Assembly: GCA_946478985.1 (NCBI GenBank)
Contig: CAMLDZ010000045.1
Location: 1-23,568, forward strand
DNA: 23,568 nt
Origin: an uncultured Solimonas sp.
GTDB taxonomy: Bacteria; Pseudomonadota; Gammaproteobacteria; Nevskiales; Nevskiaceae
Reading direction: 5' to 3'
Under the pieces are notes generated by a model, which was not told the origin of the DNA, ran no database searches, and was given only the letters and a program-made list of their open reading frames with translations. Position 1 is the first letter of the stretch. Each line of letters opens with the position of its first letter. The position numbers and the translations under genes are program-made. Of this stretch, positions 12,887 through 21,276 are shown in pieces.

Positions 12887-14536
12887 TTATTCCCAGCCGA
12901 TCTTTTCCTTGACGTCGGCAGCATGCTGTTCGAGCAGGCTTTCGTAGCGCTTCTCGACTTCGTTGCGCTTGACCTTCATCGTCGGCGTGACCAGGCCGCT
13001 GTCGATCGTCCAGCTGTCCTTGACGATCAGGATCTTGGCGATCTGCTCGTGCGGTTCCAGCTCCTGGTTGACGGCGTTCATGTCAGCCAGCAGCTGCTGC
13101 TCGACTTCGGTGCGCGGCTTGGCCAGCGCATCGGGCGTCAGCGACACGACCATGATCGGCTGCTTGAGATTGGCGCCCACGAAGCAGAGCTGGTCGATGT
13201 CGGTGTTGCGTGCCATCGCGCCCTCGATCGGCGCAGGTGCAACATACTTGCCCTTCTGCGTCTTGAACAAGTCCTTCACGCGGCCGGTGATGAACAGGTA
13301 GCCATCCTCGTCGATGCGGCCCTGATCGCCGGTCTTCAGCCAGCCGTCGGCGGTGAACAGCTCCCGCGTCTTCTCGGGGTCCTTGTAGTAGCCGGGTGTC
13401 ACCGCGCCGTGCTTGAACTGGATCTCGTCGTTGTCGCCGATGCGCATGTCGGCGCCGGGCTGTGCACGGCCCACCGAGCCCCAGCGGTTGGCCTTGGGCA
13501 GGTTCACCGTCGCGTAGATATTGTTCTCGGTCATGCCGTAGCCCTGCAGCACGGTAATGCCGAGCTTGTCGAACCACTGCATCAGCGGTATCGGCATCGG
13601 CGCCGCGCCGGCGATCACGTAGTGCGCGTTCTGCAGGCCGACGCCGGCCTTGATCTTCTTCTTGATCAGCCCCGACAGCAGCGGGATCTTCAGCAGCAGA
13701 TCGAGTTTCTTCTGTGGCAGCTTCTTGAGGATACCGGCCTGGAAGCGGCCGTAGACCAGCGGCACGCCGAAGAAGCGCGTCGGCGCCACTTGCGGCAGCT
13801 GTTCGGCGAGCTTGTCGATGCTCTCCAGGAAGTAGACCTCGGCGCCGTAGTAGATCGAGCCGAGTTCCACGGCGCCGCGTTCGAAGGCATGTGCCAGCGG
13901 CAGGTAGCAGAAGAAGCGTTCCTGGCCGTGCGCCGGCATCGCCTTGACCATGCCGCCGGCGGCGAACAGCACGTTGCCGAGCGTGATGATCACCGCCTTC
14001 GGCAGGCCGGTGGTGCCGGAGGTATAGACCAGCGTCCAGGTCGCGTCCGGCGGCGACGGCTGATAGCCGGAGAACGGCTCGCTGGCGCGGACCAGGTCGT
14101 CCCACTGCAACTCGCAGGGCGTCACGCCCGGGTACGGGAAGGCGATCTTGGTGATGCCGGCCGGCACGGCCTTCATGAAGTCGTCCGGGTCCGGCATCGG
14201 GCCGACGAACAGCGCCTTGGTCTCGCTATGCTCCAGGATATAGCGCACCGATTCGCTGGCCTGCTTGGGATACAGGCCGACGCTGACATAGCCGGCCATC
14301 GCGATCGCCAGGTCGGCGAGGAACCAGTGCGCGGTGTTGCGGCCCGAAATGGCGATCCGCGAGCCCGGCGGGTAGCCGAGCTTGCGCAACGCCGTGGCCA
14401 TGCTGCGCACCTGCGCCTCGCATTCGGCAAAGCTGTACTGCTTGACGCCATTGCCGAGCGGCTGGAACAGCCAGGCCTTGTTCGGCTGGTCCTTGGCCCA
14501 CTGCAGCAGCATCTCCACCGGGTTCTTCAGAGACAT
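12887..14536 (-). CDS. Long-chain fatty acid-CoA ligase (AMP-dependent synthetase)
   Basis: This 549-residue adenylate-forming enzyme makes acyl-CoA from fatty acid, ATP and CoA. Motifs: P-loop YTSGTTGLPKA (171-181), YLPLAHAFER, QGYGMTENN, GWLKTGDQGRIDEDG, TGRVKDLFKTQKGKYVAPAP and a C-terminal PTMKVKR (518-524, probable catalytic Lys521). It lacks the FAAL markers (LPLFHDMG, GRNHYPQDLE) of the ligase inside the operon, so it is an acyl-CoA ligase of the long-chain, membrane-associated type. Start: ATG at 14536 with AGGAG 6 nt upstream. It has its own terminator and is divergent from the FAD oxidoreductase gene across 232 bp. It may supply acyl-CoA for general metabolism or beta-oxidation; participation in the neighbouring lipid pathway is possible but not shown. 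Confidence 0.92.
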   Translation of the reverse strand: MSLKNPVEMLLQWAKDQPNKAWLFQPLGNGVKQYSFAECEAQVRSMATALRKLGYPPGSRIAISGRNTAHWFLADLAIAMAGYVSVGLYPKQASESVRYILEHSETKALFVGPMPDPDDFMKAVPAGITKIAFPYPGVTPCELQWDDLVRASEPFSGYQPSPPDATWTLVYTSGTTGLPKAVIITLGNVLFAAGGMVKAMPAHGQERFFCYLPLAHAFERGAVELGSIYYGAEVYFLESIDKLAEQLPQVAPTRFFGVPLVYGRFQAGILKKLPQKKLDLLLKIPLLSGLIKKKIKAGVGLQNAHYVIAGAAPMPIPLMQWFDKLGITVLQGYGMTENNIYATVNLPKANRWGSVGRAQPGADMRIGDNDEIQFKHGAVTPGYYKDPEKTRELFTADGWLKTGDQGRIDEDGYLFITGRVKDLFKTQKGKYVAPAPIEGAMARNTDIDQLCFVGANLKQPIMVVSLTPDALAKPRTEVEQQLLADMNAVNQELEPHEQIAKILIVKDSWTIDSGLVTPTMKVKRNEVEKRYESLLEQHAADVKEKIGWE

Positions 14537-14768
14537 GACAGCTCCTGAATGTTCTTATGTCCTGAGGGCAGCGTACCGATCTGCGGCGTCAGGAAAATGG
14601 CTGTACAGACCGCCGCTTACGGCGTTGCTGCGGCGCTGTGCGATGACGCCGGACCCCGCCCGGGCCAGCCGCCGGGCGCCGCCGCCGGCCTGGCGCCGAT
14701 TGTAGCGAGCTTGCGCCGGCAGGCGCCGGCTTCCGACAATGTGTTTCCGAGCGCAGCGAGGCAGCGGC

Positions 14769-16382
14769 ATGAGCCATGACGTCATCATCGTCGGCGGCGG
14801 TCACAATGGCCTGGTCTGTGCCGCCTACCTGGCGCGCGCCGGCAGAAAGGTGCTGGTGCTGGAGCGCCGCGACATCGTCGGCGGCGCCGCCGTGTCCGAG
14901 GAGATCGCGCCGGGCTATCGCGCCTCCACCGCCTCCTACCTGATCTCGCTGCTGCTGCCGCAGATCGAACGCGAGCTGGAGCTGGCGCGGTACGGCTACA
15001 AGGTGCTGCCGCGCAATCCCTCGTCGTTCACGCCGCTGCCGGACGGGCGCAGTCTGCTGATGGGGCCGGACGCCGCGCTCAACCGTCGCGAGATCGCCAA
15101 ATTCTCCGCACGCGATGCCGAGGCCTACCCGCGCTACGAAGCCTGGCTGACGCGTGTCGCCGAGGCCCTGGAGCCGGCGCTCGAGGACATTGCACCGGAA
15201 CTGCTGCCGCTGCCGGCCGGCATCCGCCGCCGCGGCTTCGTCGACCGGCTGCGCAACCTGCGCCGGCTGCTGCGCTTCCACCGCGCGCTCAAGACGCTCG
15301 GCGACGATCTGCCGACCGCGCTGGAACTGCTGACCGGTCCGGCCACGCCGATCCTCGAGCGCTGGTTCGAATCCGAGGCGCTGAAGGCAACGCTCGCTAC
15401 CGACGCGATCATTGGCGCATTCGCGCCGCCGTCGGCGCCGGGCACCGGCTATGTGCTGCTGCATCACGTGATGGGCGTGGCCGGCGGCGCGCGCGGCGTC
15501 TGGGGCTATGTCGAGGGCGGCATGGGCGCACTCAGCAACGCGCTGCGGCGCAGCGCCGAAAGTGCGGGCGTGACGGTGCGCACCGGCGCCGAGGTCGCGG
15601 CGATCGAAGTCAGCGGTGGCCGTGCGAGCGGCGTGCGGCTCGCCAGCGGCGAGCGCATCGCCGCACGATGCATCGCCTCCAATGCCACGCCGGCAGTGAC
15701 CTTCCTGCAGTTGCTCGACGCCGGCGTGCTGCCGGACGCCTTCCGCGCCGCGGCGGCGCGCATCGACTACGCCAGCGCGGTGATGAAGATCAATCTGGCG
15801 CTGTCGGAGCTGCCCGACTTCAGTGCCGCGCCGCTGGCCCGCGGCGTCGGCCCGCAGCATCGCGGCACCATCCATATCAGCCCCTCGCTCGACTACATCG
15901 AGCGCGCCTACGAGGACGCGCGGCGCGGCGCGCCGTCGCAGGCGCCGGTCGTCGAGATGACCTTGCCGACCTCGGTGGATACCACGCTGGCGCCGGCCGG
16001 CCATCACATCGCGCAGCTGTTCGTGCAGTACGCACCGTACAAGCTCGCCGACGATCACTGGGACCAGATCGGCGATGCTTTCGCCGAGCGCTGCATCGAC
16101 GCGGTCACGCAGTACGCGCCGAACTTCCGCGCCTCGGTATTGCATCGCCAGCTGCTGTCGCCGCTGGAGCTGGAGCGCCGTTTCAATCTGACCGGCGGCA
16201 ACATCTTCCATGGGGCGATGTCGCTGCATCAGCTGTTCGGCTTCCGCCCGGTGCCGGGCTGGGGCGATTACCGCACGCCGCTGCCGGGCCTGTACCTGTG
16301 CGGCGCCGGCGCGCACCCGGGCGGCGGCGTCAGCGGCGCGCCGGGGCGCAATGCCGCGCGCATCCTGCTGGAGGATCTCTGA
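14769..16382 (+). CDS. PYROXD2/phytoene-desaturase-like FAD oxidoreductase
   Basis: This 537-residue flavoprotein of the CrtI/PYROXD2 group begins with the dinucleotide-binding motif VIIVGGGHNGL (residues 5-15) and an early LERRDIVGGAAVSEE. It ends with the FAD-contacting YLCGAGAHPGGGVSGAPGRN. These ends and the length match bacterial PYROXD2 relatives, which are distinct from true carotenoid desaturases, and no crtB or other carotenoid gene is nearby. Such proteins are cytoplasmic or membrane-associated; the reaction is unknown for most. Start: ATG at 14769 chosen because GAGG lies 7 nt upstream and the motif begins at once; an ATG at 14739 would add 10 unconserved residues. Its stop overlaps the MOSC start (TGATG at 16380-16384), so the two form a coupled pair. 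Confidence 0.88.
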   Translation: MSHDVIIVGGGHNGLVCAAYLARAGRKVLVLERRDIVGGAAVSEEIAPGYRASTASYLISLLLPQIERELELARYGYKVLPRNPSSFTPLPDGRSLLMGPDAALNRREIAKFSARDAEAYPRYEAWLTRVAEALEPALEDIAPELLPLPAGIRRRGFVDRLRNLRRLLRFHRALKTLGDDLPTALELLTGPATPILERWFESEALKATLATDAIIGAFAPPSAPGTGYVLLHHVMGVAGGARGVWGYVEGGMGALSNALRRSAESAGVTVRTGAEVAAIEVSGGRASGVRLASGERIAARCIASNATPAVTFLQLLDAGVLPDAFRAAAARIDYASAVMKINLALSELPDFSAAPLARGVGPQHRGTIHISPSLDYIERAYEDARRGAPSQAPVVEMTLPTSVDTTLAPAGHHIAQLFVQYAPYKLADDHWDQIGDAFAERCIDAVTQYAPNFRASVLHRQLLSPLELERRFNLTGGNIFHGAMSLHQLFGFRPVPGWGDYRTPLPGLYLCGAGAHPGGGVSGAPGRNAARILLEDL

Positions 16383-17047
16383 TGCCGATCTCGCTGCTCG
16401 TCGACCACGTGTTCGCCGGCAAGGTGCAGCCGATGCCGAACGATGGCCGCCCGACCGGTATCTTCAAGCTGCCGGTGGCGGGGCCGATGCGCATCGAGCG
16501 CGACGGACTGGTCGATGACCAGCAGGCCGATCGCCGCGTCCATGGCGGGCCGGAAAAGGCCGTGCATCATTTTCCGCAGGATCACTTTCGCCGCTTCATC
16601 TCGTATTTTCGCGAGGACGCCGCCAAGTTCGTGCCCGGCTGCATGGGCGAGAACGTCTCCACGCTGGGCTGGACCGAGAACGAGGTCTGCATCGGCGACG
16701 TGTTCCGCCTCGGCAGCGCGCGCGTGCAGCTCAGCCAGCCGCGTTCGCCATGCTGGAAGATCGAGGCCAGGCACGACGTCGAAGGCCTGATGCAGTGCAT
16801 GGATGAGCAGGGCGTGTCCGGCTGGTACTACCGCGTGCTGGAGCCCGGCGTGCTGCAGGCCGGCGACACGATCGAGCTGCTGGCGCGCAATGCCGAACCG
16901 GTGACGCTGCGCGAATACTGGAACCTCAAGAACGCGCGCCGCCCGGACCTGGATCGCGTGCGCGTGCTGATCGCCACGCCCGGCCTCAACGCCGAGCTGC
17001 GCCAGCGCTGGCAGGCGCGGCTGGACTGGCTGGAAAGGAACGGCTGA
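16382..17047 (+). CDS. yiiM: MOSC-domain protein, YiiM-like
   Basis: This 221-residue protein matches E. coli YiiM in length and layout. A MOSC beta-barrel (about residues 1-165) is followed by a small helical 3-alpha domain (about 170-221). Landmarks: DGRPTGIFK near residue 21, HGGPEKAVHH, GENVSTLGW and the conserved cysteine of PRSPCWKIE (Cys124). MOSC domains are thought to handle sulfur or molybdenum cofactor; YiiM reduces N-hydroxylated bases such as 6-hydroxylaminopurine. The gene is translationally coupled to the FAD oxidoreductase and ends 12 bp from the convergent LysE gene. A functional tie to the FAD protein, for example as a reductase partner, is possible but unproven. Confidence 0.88.
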   Translation: MPISLLVDHVFAGKVQPMPNDGRPTGIFKLPVAGPMRIERDGLVDDQQADRRVHGGPEKAVHHFPQDHFRRFISYFREDAAKFVPGCMGENVSTLGWTENEVCIGDVFRLGSARVQLSQPRSPCWKIEARHDVEGLMQCMDEQGVSGWYYRVLEPGVLQAGDTIELLARNAEPVTLREYWNLKNARRPDLDRVRVLIATPGLNAELRQRWQARLDWLERNG

Positions 17048-17059
17048 ACCGCGCTGTGC

Positions 17060-17695
17060 TCAGAGCAGTTCGCGGACGATCACCAGCACGCCGAGGGCGA
17101 TCAGGATCACGCCCATCGCGCGGTCGATGCGCTGCGCCTGCCGGCGCAGACCGTGGCGCAGGCCGGCGTGCGACAGCAGCAGCGCCAGCGCCGCAAACCA
17201 GGCGAAGGTCGCCAGTGGCAGCCAGATCGCGATCGCCAGTTGCAGGCCGGGCGGCAGCGGCGCGGTGGCGATGCTGCTGAACAGCGCGACGAAGAACAGT
17301 GTCGCTTTCGGATTCAGCACATTGGTCGCAAGCCCCAGCAGGAAGTCGGCGCGTCCGCCGCGCGCCACCTCCGCGTTCGCGGCGTCCTGCTCGGGCAGCG
17401 GCTGCGCGCGCAGGGCGCCGGCACCCATCCAGATCAGGAAGGCGGCGCCGGCCAGCGCGATGACGTGGATCGCCATCGGCAGCTGCTGCATCAGCCACTG
17501 CAGTCCGAACAGGCCGTAGGCGAGGTGGAAGACGATGCCGCTGCCGATGCCGGCGGCGGTCTGGACCCCGGCGGCGCGGCCATGCGCGAGTGCCTGGCGC
17601 ATCACCACCGCGAAGTCGGGGCCGGGGCTGGCGACGCCGAGTGCGTGTGCCACCACCACGCCGGCGAACAGCGCCAGCCCGGTCTCAGTCGCCAT
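17060..17695 (-). CDS. LysE/RhtB-family exporter
   Basis: This 211-residue inner-membrane exporter of amino acids or related metabolites has about six hydrophobic segments. It carries the family hallmarks ASPGPDFAVVMRQAL near the N-terminus and TNVLNPKATLFFVALFS in the middle, typical of RhtB/LysE proteins. The ATG at 17695 was preferred to one 24 bp upstream because the family starts just before the first helix. It overlaps the end of the GNAT gene by 11 bp, so the two are likely co-transcribed. The substrate cannot be assigned. Confidence 0.9.
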   Translation of the reverse strand: MATETGLALFAGVVVAHALGVASPGPDFAVVMRQALAHGRAAGVQTAAGIGSGIVFHLAYGLFGLQWLMQQLPMAIHVIALAGAAFLIWMGAGALRAQPLPEQDAANAEVARGGRADFLLGLATNVLNPKATLFFVALFSSIATAPLPPGLQLAIAIWLPLATFAWFAALALLLSHAGLRHGLRRQAQRIDRAMGVILIALGVLVIVRELL

Positions 17696-18260
17696 GCGCG
17701 TCGCGCTGGCCGCAATCACCGTCCCAGCCGGGCCAGGGGCCGTCCGGCTGCGCGGGACGCTCGATCGTCGTGTGTTCGATGTCGTAGATGCGCATGCCGC
17801 GCGCCTCGTAGTTGGCCAGCGCTGCCGGGCCGTCGAGCGAACAGGTGTGCACCCAGACGCGCTGCGCCGCGAAAGCCCAGGCGCGCTCCAGCGCCAGCGT
17901 CAGCAGGTGGCCGCCGAGGCCACGACCACAGAATTCGCGCATCACGCCGAAGTAGGCGATCTCCACGTCACCGCCATCCTGCTGCTCCAGCTCGACGTAA
18001 CCGGCCGGCGTGCCGCGTGCGTACAGCACCCAGGTCTGCAGCTGCGGTCGGTCGAGCCAGTGCAGCCATTGCGCGTAGCTCCAGCGCAGGCGGTCGCGCC
18101 AGAACCAGTGGCCGCCGACCGCGGTGTAGAGGAAGCGGTTGAGCATCGGCAGCGGCGCTTCTGCCTGCATCAGCAGCGGCACCGGCTGCGGCACGCGCGC
18201 GCGGCGCAACTCGGCGGGCGAGCGCTGCTCCAGATACCAGATCGTCAGTTGATCCTGCAT
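17685..18260 (-). CDS. GNAT-family N-acetyltransferase
   Basis: This 191-residue GCN5-related acetyltransferase has the acetyl-CoA binding motif GRGLGGHLL (about residues 112-120) on helix alpha3 after the EIAYFGVMREF strand, then LDGPAALANYEARGM, the usual C-terminal motif. It transfers an acetyl group from acetyl-CoA to an unknown amine. The ATG at 18260 sits inside a 14-bp palindrome and has a poor ribosome site; upstream in-frame residues are encoded by the neighbour's terminator and are not conserved. The C-terminal 25 residues are acidic and Pro/Trp-rich. It is coupled to the LysE exporter, and an acetylate-and-export pair is conceivable. Confidence 0.87.
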   Translation of the reverse strand: MQDQLTIWYLEQRSPAELRRARVPQPVPLLMQAEAPLPMLNRFLYTAVGGHWFWRDRLRWSYAQWLHWLDRPQLQTWVLYARGTPAGYVELEQQDGGDVEIAYFGVMREFCGRGLGGHLLTLALERAWAFAAQRVWVHTCSLDGPAALANYEARGMRIYDIEHTTIERPAQPDGPWPGWDGDCGQRDAHGD

Positions 18261-18270
18261 CGGCCGATGC
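18257..18270. promoter_or_regulatory. 14-bp perfect palindrome over the GNAT start codon
   Basis: GCATCGGCCGATGC reads identically on both strands and covers the ATG of the GNAT gene. It could be an operator or an mRNA hairpin masking the start. No regulator is identified. Confidence 0.35.
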
Positions 18271-18290
18271 TGCGGCAAGCCCGATCCTCG

Positions 18291-18333
18291 CGCAAACAAA
18301 AATGCGGCGGCCGCATCGCGCGGCCGCCGCATT
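18291..18333 (-). terminator. Intrinsic terminator of the HEAT/BamE-like gene
   Basis: A perfect 14-bp stem (AATGCGGCGGCCGC at 18301-18314 with its complement at 18320-18333) with a 5-nt loop is followed on the minus strand by TTTGTTTGCG. It lies 20 bp after the stop of the secreted protein gene and isolates it from GNAT-LysE. Confidence 0.92.
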
Positions 18334-18352
18334 CGGTCCAGCAAGGCGGCGA

Positions 18353-19084
18353 TCAGTAGCCGGCTTCGTTCGGGTCGACCTGCACTTCCAGCACGCGCTG
18401 CTCGGAGGTGTAGGCGCTGGAGTTGGAGAAGATCACGCGGCCCTGGCCCTTGTAATGGCCGATCGTGCGGTAGGAGTCATTGCCCTTGAAGTTGAACGGG
18501 ATGAACGCCTTGCCGGTGACGTGCGAGTTGCTGGAGGTCGGCGGGCCGGAGATCGCGTAGGCCTGCTGCAGCGACATGCCGGGCTTGAGCTCGGTGATCG
18601 GCTTGAACGCGCCGCCGTCCGCCGGCGCGGCGGCTGCCGTCGCGCTGCCGGCCGTGGCGCTGGCGCCCGCGTTCAGCGAAACGCCGCCCTGCGCGTACTG
18701 CGGGCCTTCGGCGCTGCCCAGGCTGCTGGCGGCTTTCTCGCAATGCTTTTCGAGCTTGCGGTTGCCGCTGTCGCCAAGCTGCTTGACCACCGTGTAGTAG
18801 CGGCGATTGCCGGTCGCGGCCAGGCCTTTGCAACCCCAGGCGATGGCGTCGGCGAACGCGTCGCCCTTGGGCGCGCTCTGCAGCATCGCTTCGGCGAGGG
18901 CGTCGGTGACTTCCAGCGGCGCGGCGCCGGAGGCCTGGATGTTCTGCGCGGCCGCGCGCAGGCCGCCGGGGCTGCCGGAGCGGATCTGTTCGAGGTTGTA
19001 CTGGTCGCCGGCGCTGAGCGCGGCCTGCGCGCTGCCGAACGACATGACACTGATGGCCGCAAAGGCCAGGACGGCATGCTTCAT
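18353..19084 (-). CDS. Secreted protein with HEAT-like N-domain and BamE-like C-domain
   Basis: This 243-residue protein is probably periplasmic. A signal peptide (MKHAVLAFAAISVMSFGSAQA, cleavage likely after residue 21) has no lipobox cysteine. Residues about 25-120 are helical and resemble HEAT-type repeats (DALAEAMLQSA, then AIAWGCKGLAATGNRRYYTVV), with two cysteines (85 and 115) that could form a disulfide. An Ala/Ser/Gly linker (about 135-160) leads to a C-terminal domain. That domain starts ITELKPGMSLQQAYAISGPP and continues GRVIFSN and VLEVQVD, the pattern of the BamE/SmpA fold (PGMS, helix, G-P, beta strands). Start: ATG at 19084 with AGGGGG about 7 nt upstream. I do not recognise a specific family; a cell-envelope role is inferred from export and fold only. 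Confidence 0.75.
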   Translation of the reverse strand: MKHAVLAFAAISVMSFGSAQAALSAGDQYNLEQIRSGSPGGLRAAAQNIQASGAAPLEVTDALAEAMLQSAPKGDAFADAIAWGCKGLAATGNRRYYTVVKQLGDSGNRKLEKHCEKAASSLGSAEGPQYAQGGVSLNAGASATAGSATAAAAPADGGAFKPITELKPGMSLQQAYAISGPPTSSNSHVTGKAFIPFNFKGNDSYRTIGHYKGQGRVIFSNSSAYTSEQRVLEVQVDPNEAGY

Positions 19085-19185
19085 GGTGATCCCCCTGTGA
19101 CGAAAACCGGTGGTCGGTGCGCGACGGTTCGCTGTGCTTCCTGCGAACCGGCCTCCGACGAGACGGCGGCAGTCTAGCGAGGCCG

Positions 19186-19211
19186 CACAGCCGGCGATAC
19201 CGCCGGCTGTG
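19186..19211. repeat. Stem-loop downstream of purH
   Basis: CACAGCCGGCG (19186-19196) and CGCCGGCTGTG (19201-19211) form a perfect 11-bp stem with a 4-nt loop between purH and the next gene. There is no T-run, so it may be a weak or factor-assisted terminator. Confidence 0.45.
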
Positions 19212-19246
19212 ACCCTGATCTCAGAGGGGGACGCCCGCAGCGGCGA

Positions 19247-20812
19247 TCAGTGGCGGAAGTGGCGCACGCCGGTGAACACCATCGCCATGCCGGCCTCGTC
19301 GGCGGCGGCGATCACTTCGGCGTCGCGCATCGAACCGCCCGGCTGGATCACCGCGGTGATGCCGGCGCGCGCGGCGGCGTCGATGCCGTCGCGGAACGGG
19401 AAGAACGCGTCGGACGCCATCACCGAGCCCGGCACTTCGAGCTTCTCGTCGGCGGCCTTGATGCCGGCGATCTTGGCCGAGTAGACGCGGCTCATCTGGC
19501 CGGCACCGACGCCGATCGTCATGCGGTCCTTCACATAGACGATGGCGTTGGACTTCACGAACTTGGCGACCTTCCAGGCGAACACCAGATCGTGGATCTC
19601 GGCCTCGGTCGGCTCGCGCTTGCTGACGACCTTGAGCTGATCGAGCGTGATCACCGCGGCGTCGACATCCTGCACGAGCAGGCCGCCGGCGACGCGCTTG
19701 TAGTCCAGCGCCTTGGCCGGATTCGCCGGGAAGTCACCGGTTTCGAGCAGGCGCACGTTCTGCTTGGCGGCCACCGCGGCGCGCGCGGCGGCGCTGATGC
19801 GCGGCGCGATGATCACTTCGACGAACTGGCGCTCGACGATCAGCTTGGCGGTGTCGCCGTCCAGCTCGCGGTTGAAGGCGATGATGCCGCCGAAGGCCGA
19901 GGTCGGATCGGTGCGGAAGGCGCGCTCGTAAGCCTCAAAGATGCCCGATTCATTGACGGCGACGCCGCAGGGATTGGCGTGCTTGACGATCACGCAGGCC
20001 GGCTTGGTGAAGCTCTTGACGCATTCCAGCGCGGCGTCGGCATCGGCGATGTTGTTGTAGCTCAGCTCCTTGCCCTGCAGCTGCGTGGCGGCGCTGATGG
20101 TGCCGACGGCGGCGTTGCGCTCGCGATAGAACGCGGCGCTCTGGTGCGGGTTCTCGCCGTAGCGCAGGTCCTGCACCTTGTCGAACTGCAGGCCAAACAC
20201 CGGCGCGAATGCCGCCTTGCTGCCGTCTTCCTGCACGCTCGACAGATAACCGGACACCGCGGCGTCGTAACGCGAAGTCAGCGCGTAGGTCTTCACCGCC
20301 AGGCGCGTGCGTGTGGCCTGCGTGATGCCGCCGGCGTCGATCTCGGCCAGCACGCCGGCGTAGTCGGCCGGGTCGGTCAGCACCGCGACCCAGGCGTGGT
20401 TCTTCGCCGCGGCGCGCAGCATCGCCGGACCGCCGATGTCGATGTTCTCGATGGCGTCTTCCAGCGAGCAGTCCGGCCTGGCGATCGTTGCCTCGAACGG
20501 ATAGAGATTGACGACCAGCAGGTCGATCGGCGCGATGCCGTGCTGGTCCATCACGCTGCCGTCGATGTCGCGGCGGCCGAGCAGGCCGCCGTGGATCTTC
20601 GGGTGCAGCGTCTTGACGCGGCCGTCCATGATCTCCGGAAAACCGGTGTGCGCGGAGACTTCCACCGCCGGCAGGCCGGAATCCTTGAGCAGCTTGTAGG
20701 TGCCGCCGGTCGACAGCAGCTCGATCTTGCGCGCGTGCAGCTCGCGGGCGAATTCGACGATGCCGGATTTGTCGGAGACGGACAGCAGCGCGCGGCGGAC
20801 GGGCGTATTCAT
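19247..20812 (-). CDS. purH: Bifunctional AICAR formyltransferase / IMP cyclohydrolase
   Basis: This 521-residue cytosolic PurH catalyses the last two steps of IMP synthesis: formylation of AICAR by 10-formyl-THF, then ring closure. The N-terminal MGS-like cyclohydrolase domain (about 1-200) shows [40 protein letters not shown] (55-74) and VNLYPF. The formyltransferase domain carries [13 protein letters not shown], the catalytic [10 protein letters not shown] (276-285) and the C-terminal [12 protein letters not shown] and IQPGGSMRD. Length matches the family. The ATG at 20812 follows fis by 88 bp in the same direction, a common gammaproteobacterial order. The usual downstream partner purD is absent; a HEAT/BamE-like gene follows instead. 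Confidence 0.97.
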   Translation of the reverse strand: MNTPVRRALLSVSDKSGIVEFARELHARKIELLSTGGTYKLLKDSGLPAVEVSAHTGFPEIMDGRVKTLHPKIHGGLLGRRDIDGSVMDQHGIAPIDLLVVNLYPFEATIARPDCSLEDAIENIDIGGPAMLRAAAKNHAWVAVLTDPADYAGVLAEIDAGGITQATRTRLAVKTYALTSRYDAAVSGYLSSVQEDGSKAAFAPVFGLQFDKVQDLRYGENPHQSAAFYRERNAAVGTISAATQLQGKELSYNNIADADAALECVKSFTKPACVIVKHANPCGVAVNESGIFEAYERAFRTDPTSAFGGIIAFNRELDGDTAKLIVERQFVEVIIAPRISAAARAAVAAKQNVRLLETGDFPANPAKALDYKRVAGGLLVQDVDAAVITLDQLKVVSKREPTEAEIHDLVFAWKVAKFVKSNAIVYVKDRMTIGVGAGQMSRVYSAKIAGIKAADEKLEVPGSVMASDAFFPFRDGIDAAARAGITAVIQPGGSMRDAEVIAAADEAGMAMVFTGVRHFRH

Positions 20813-20900
20813 CGCTTCGTACCTGGAGGATTCGTTGAAACCGGTGACGGGGGCTTCGCTGAGTGATCAGCGTGGCGGATGGAGGCTGCGCGGGCGCGGC

Positions 20901-21164
20901 TTACGACGCGTCCGGCTTGATCTTGTGCTGCTTGAGCTTCTTGCGCAGCGTCGCGCGGTTGAGGCCCAGCATCTCGGCGGCGCGCGACTGGTTGCCGTGG
21001 CAGTAGCGCAGCGTGGCCTTCAACAGCGGCGGTTCGACCTGATCGAGGAACAGGTCGTAGAGATTTTTCGGCGCATGCCCGTTCAGGGTCCGGAAGAAAT
21101 CGTCCAGGCTGTCCGATACGGAGTGCCCGAGCGGTTTGATGTCCGAAGACCGCAGCGATGACAT
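20901..21164 (-). CDS. fis: Fis-family nucleoid-associated protein
   Basis: This 87-residue Fis-type DNA-binding protein is a dimer that bends DNA and tunes rRNA, tRNA and metabolic promoters with growth phase. The C-terminal helix-turn-helix is intact and near-consensus: ATLRYCHGNQSRAAEMLGLN, then RATLRKKLKQH. The N-terminal beta-hairpin region is shorter than in E. coli Fis (98 residues), as in other gammaproteobacteria outside the enterics. ATG at 21164 has GGAG about 9 nt upstream; the open frame extends 30 residues further upstream without family similarity. It lies between prmA and purH on the same strand, and dusB is not adjacent. Confidence 0.93.
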   Translation of the reverse strand: MSSLRSSDIKPLGHSVSDSLDDFFRTLNGHAPKNLYDLFLDQVEPPLLKATLRYCHGNQSRAAEMLGLNRATLRKKLKQHKIKPDAS

Positions 21165-21276
21165 ACGTGGAGTCTCCAGGCCGTCAGCACCTTCGCTGGC
21201 GACCCTTCCTGAAAATGGGGGGCGGCAATGATACTCCCGACACCGGCCGGGCAAAAGCTCGAATGTGACAATGTGG

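Noticed and set aside
12809..14548. 579-codon plus-strand frame opposite the acyl-CoA synthetase
   Set aside because: The minus-strand gene has all motifs of an adenylate-forming enzyme. The opposite frame is rich in Arg, His, Gln and Ala with no recognisable domain, as expected for an antisense shadow.
14589..16316. 575-codon minus-strand frame opposite the FAD oxidoreductase
   Set aside because: No domain, skewed composition, and fully explained by the codon pattern of the plus-strand flavoprotein gene.
14739..16382. Carotenoid phytoene desaturase (CrtI)
   Set aside because: The FAD motif fits the superfamily, but the C-terminal HPGGGVSGAPGRN block and the absence of other carotenoid genes favour the PYROXD2 branch.
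19250..20866. 538-codon plus-strand frame opposite purH
   Set aside because: purH is unambiguous on the minus strand; the opposite frame has no motif and a shadow-like composition.
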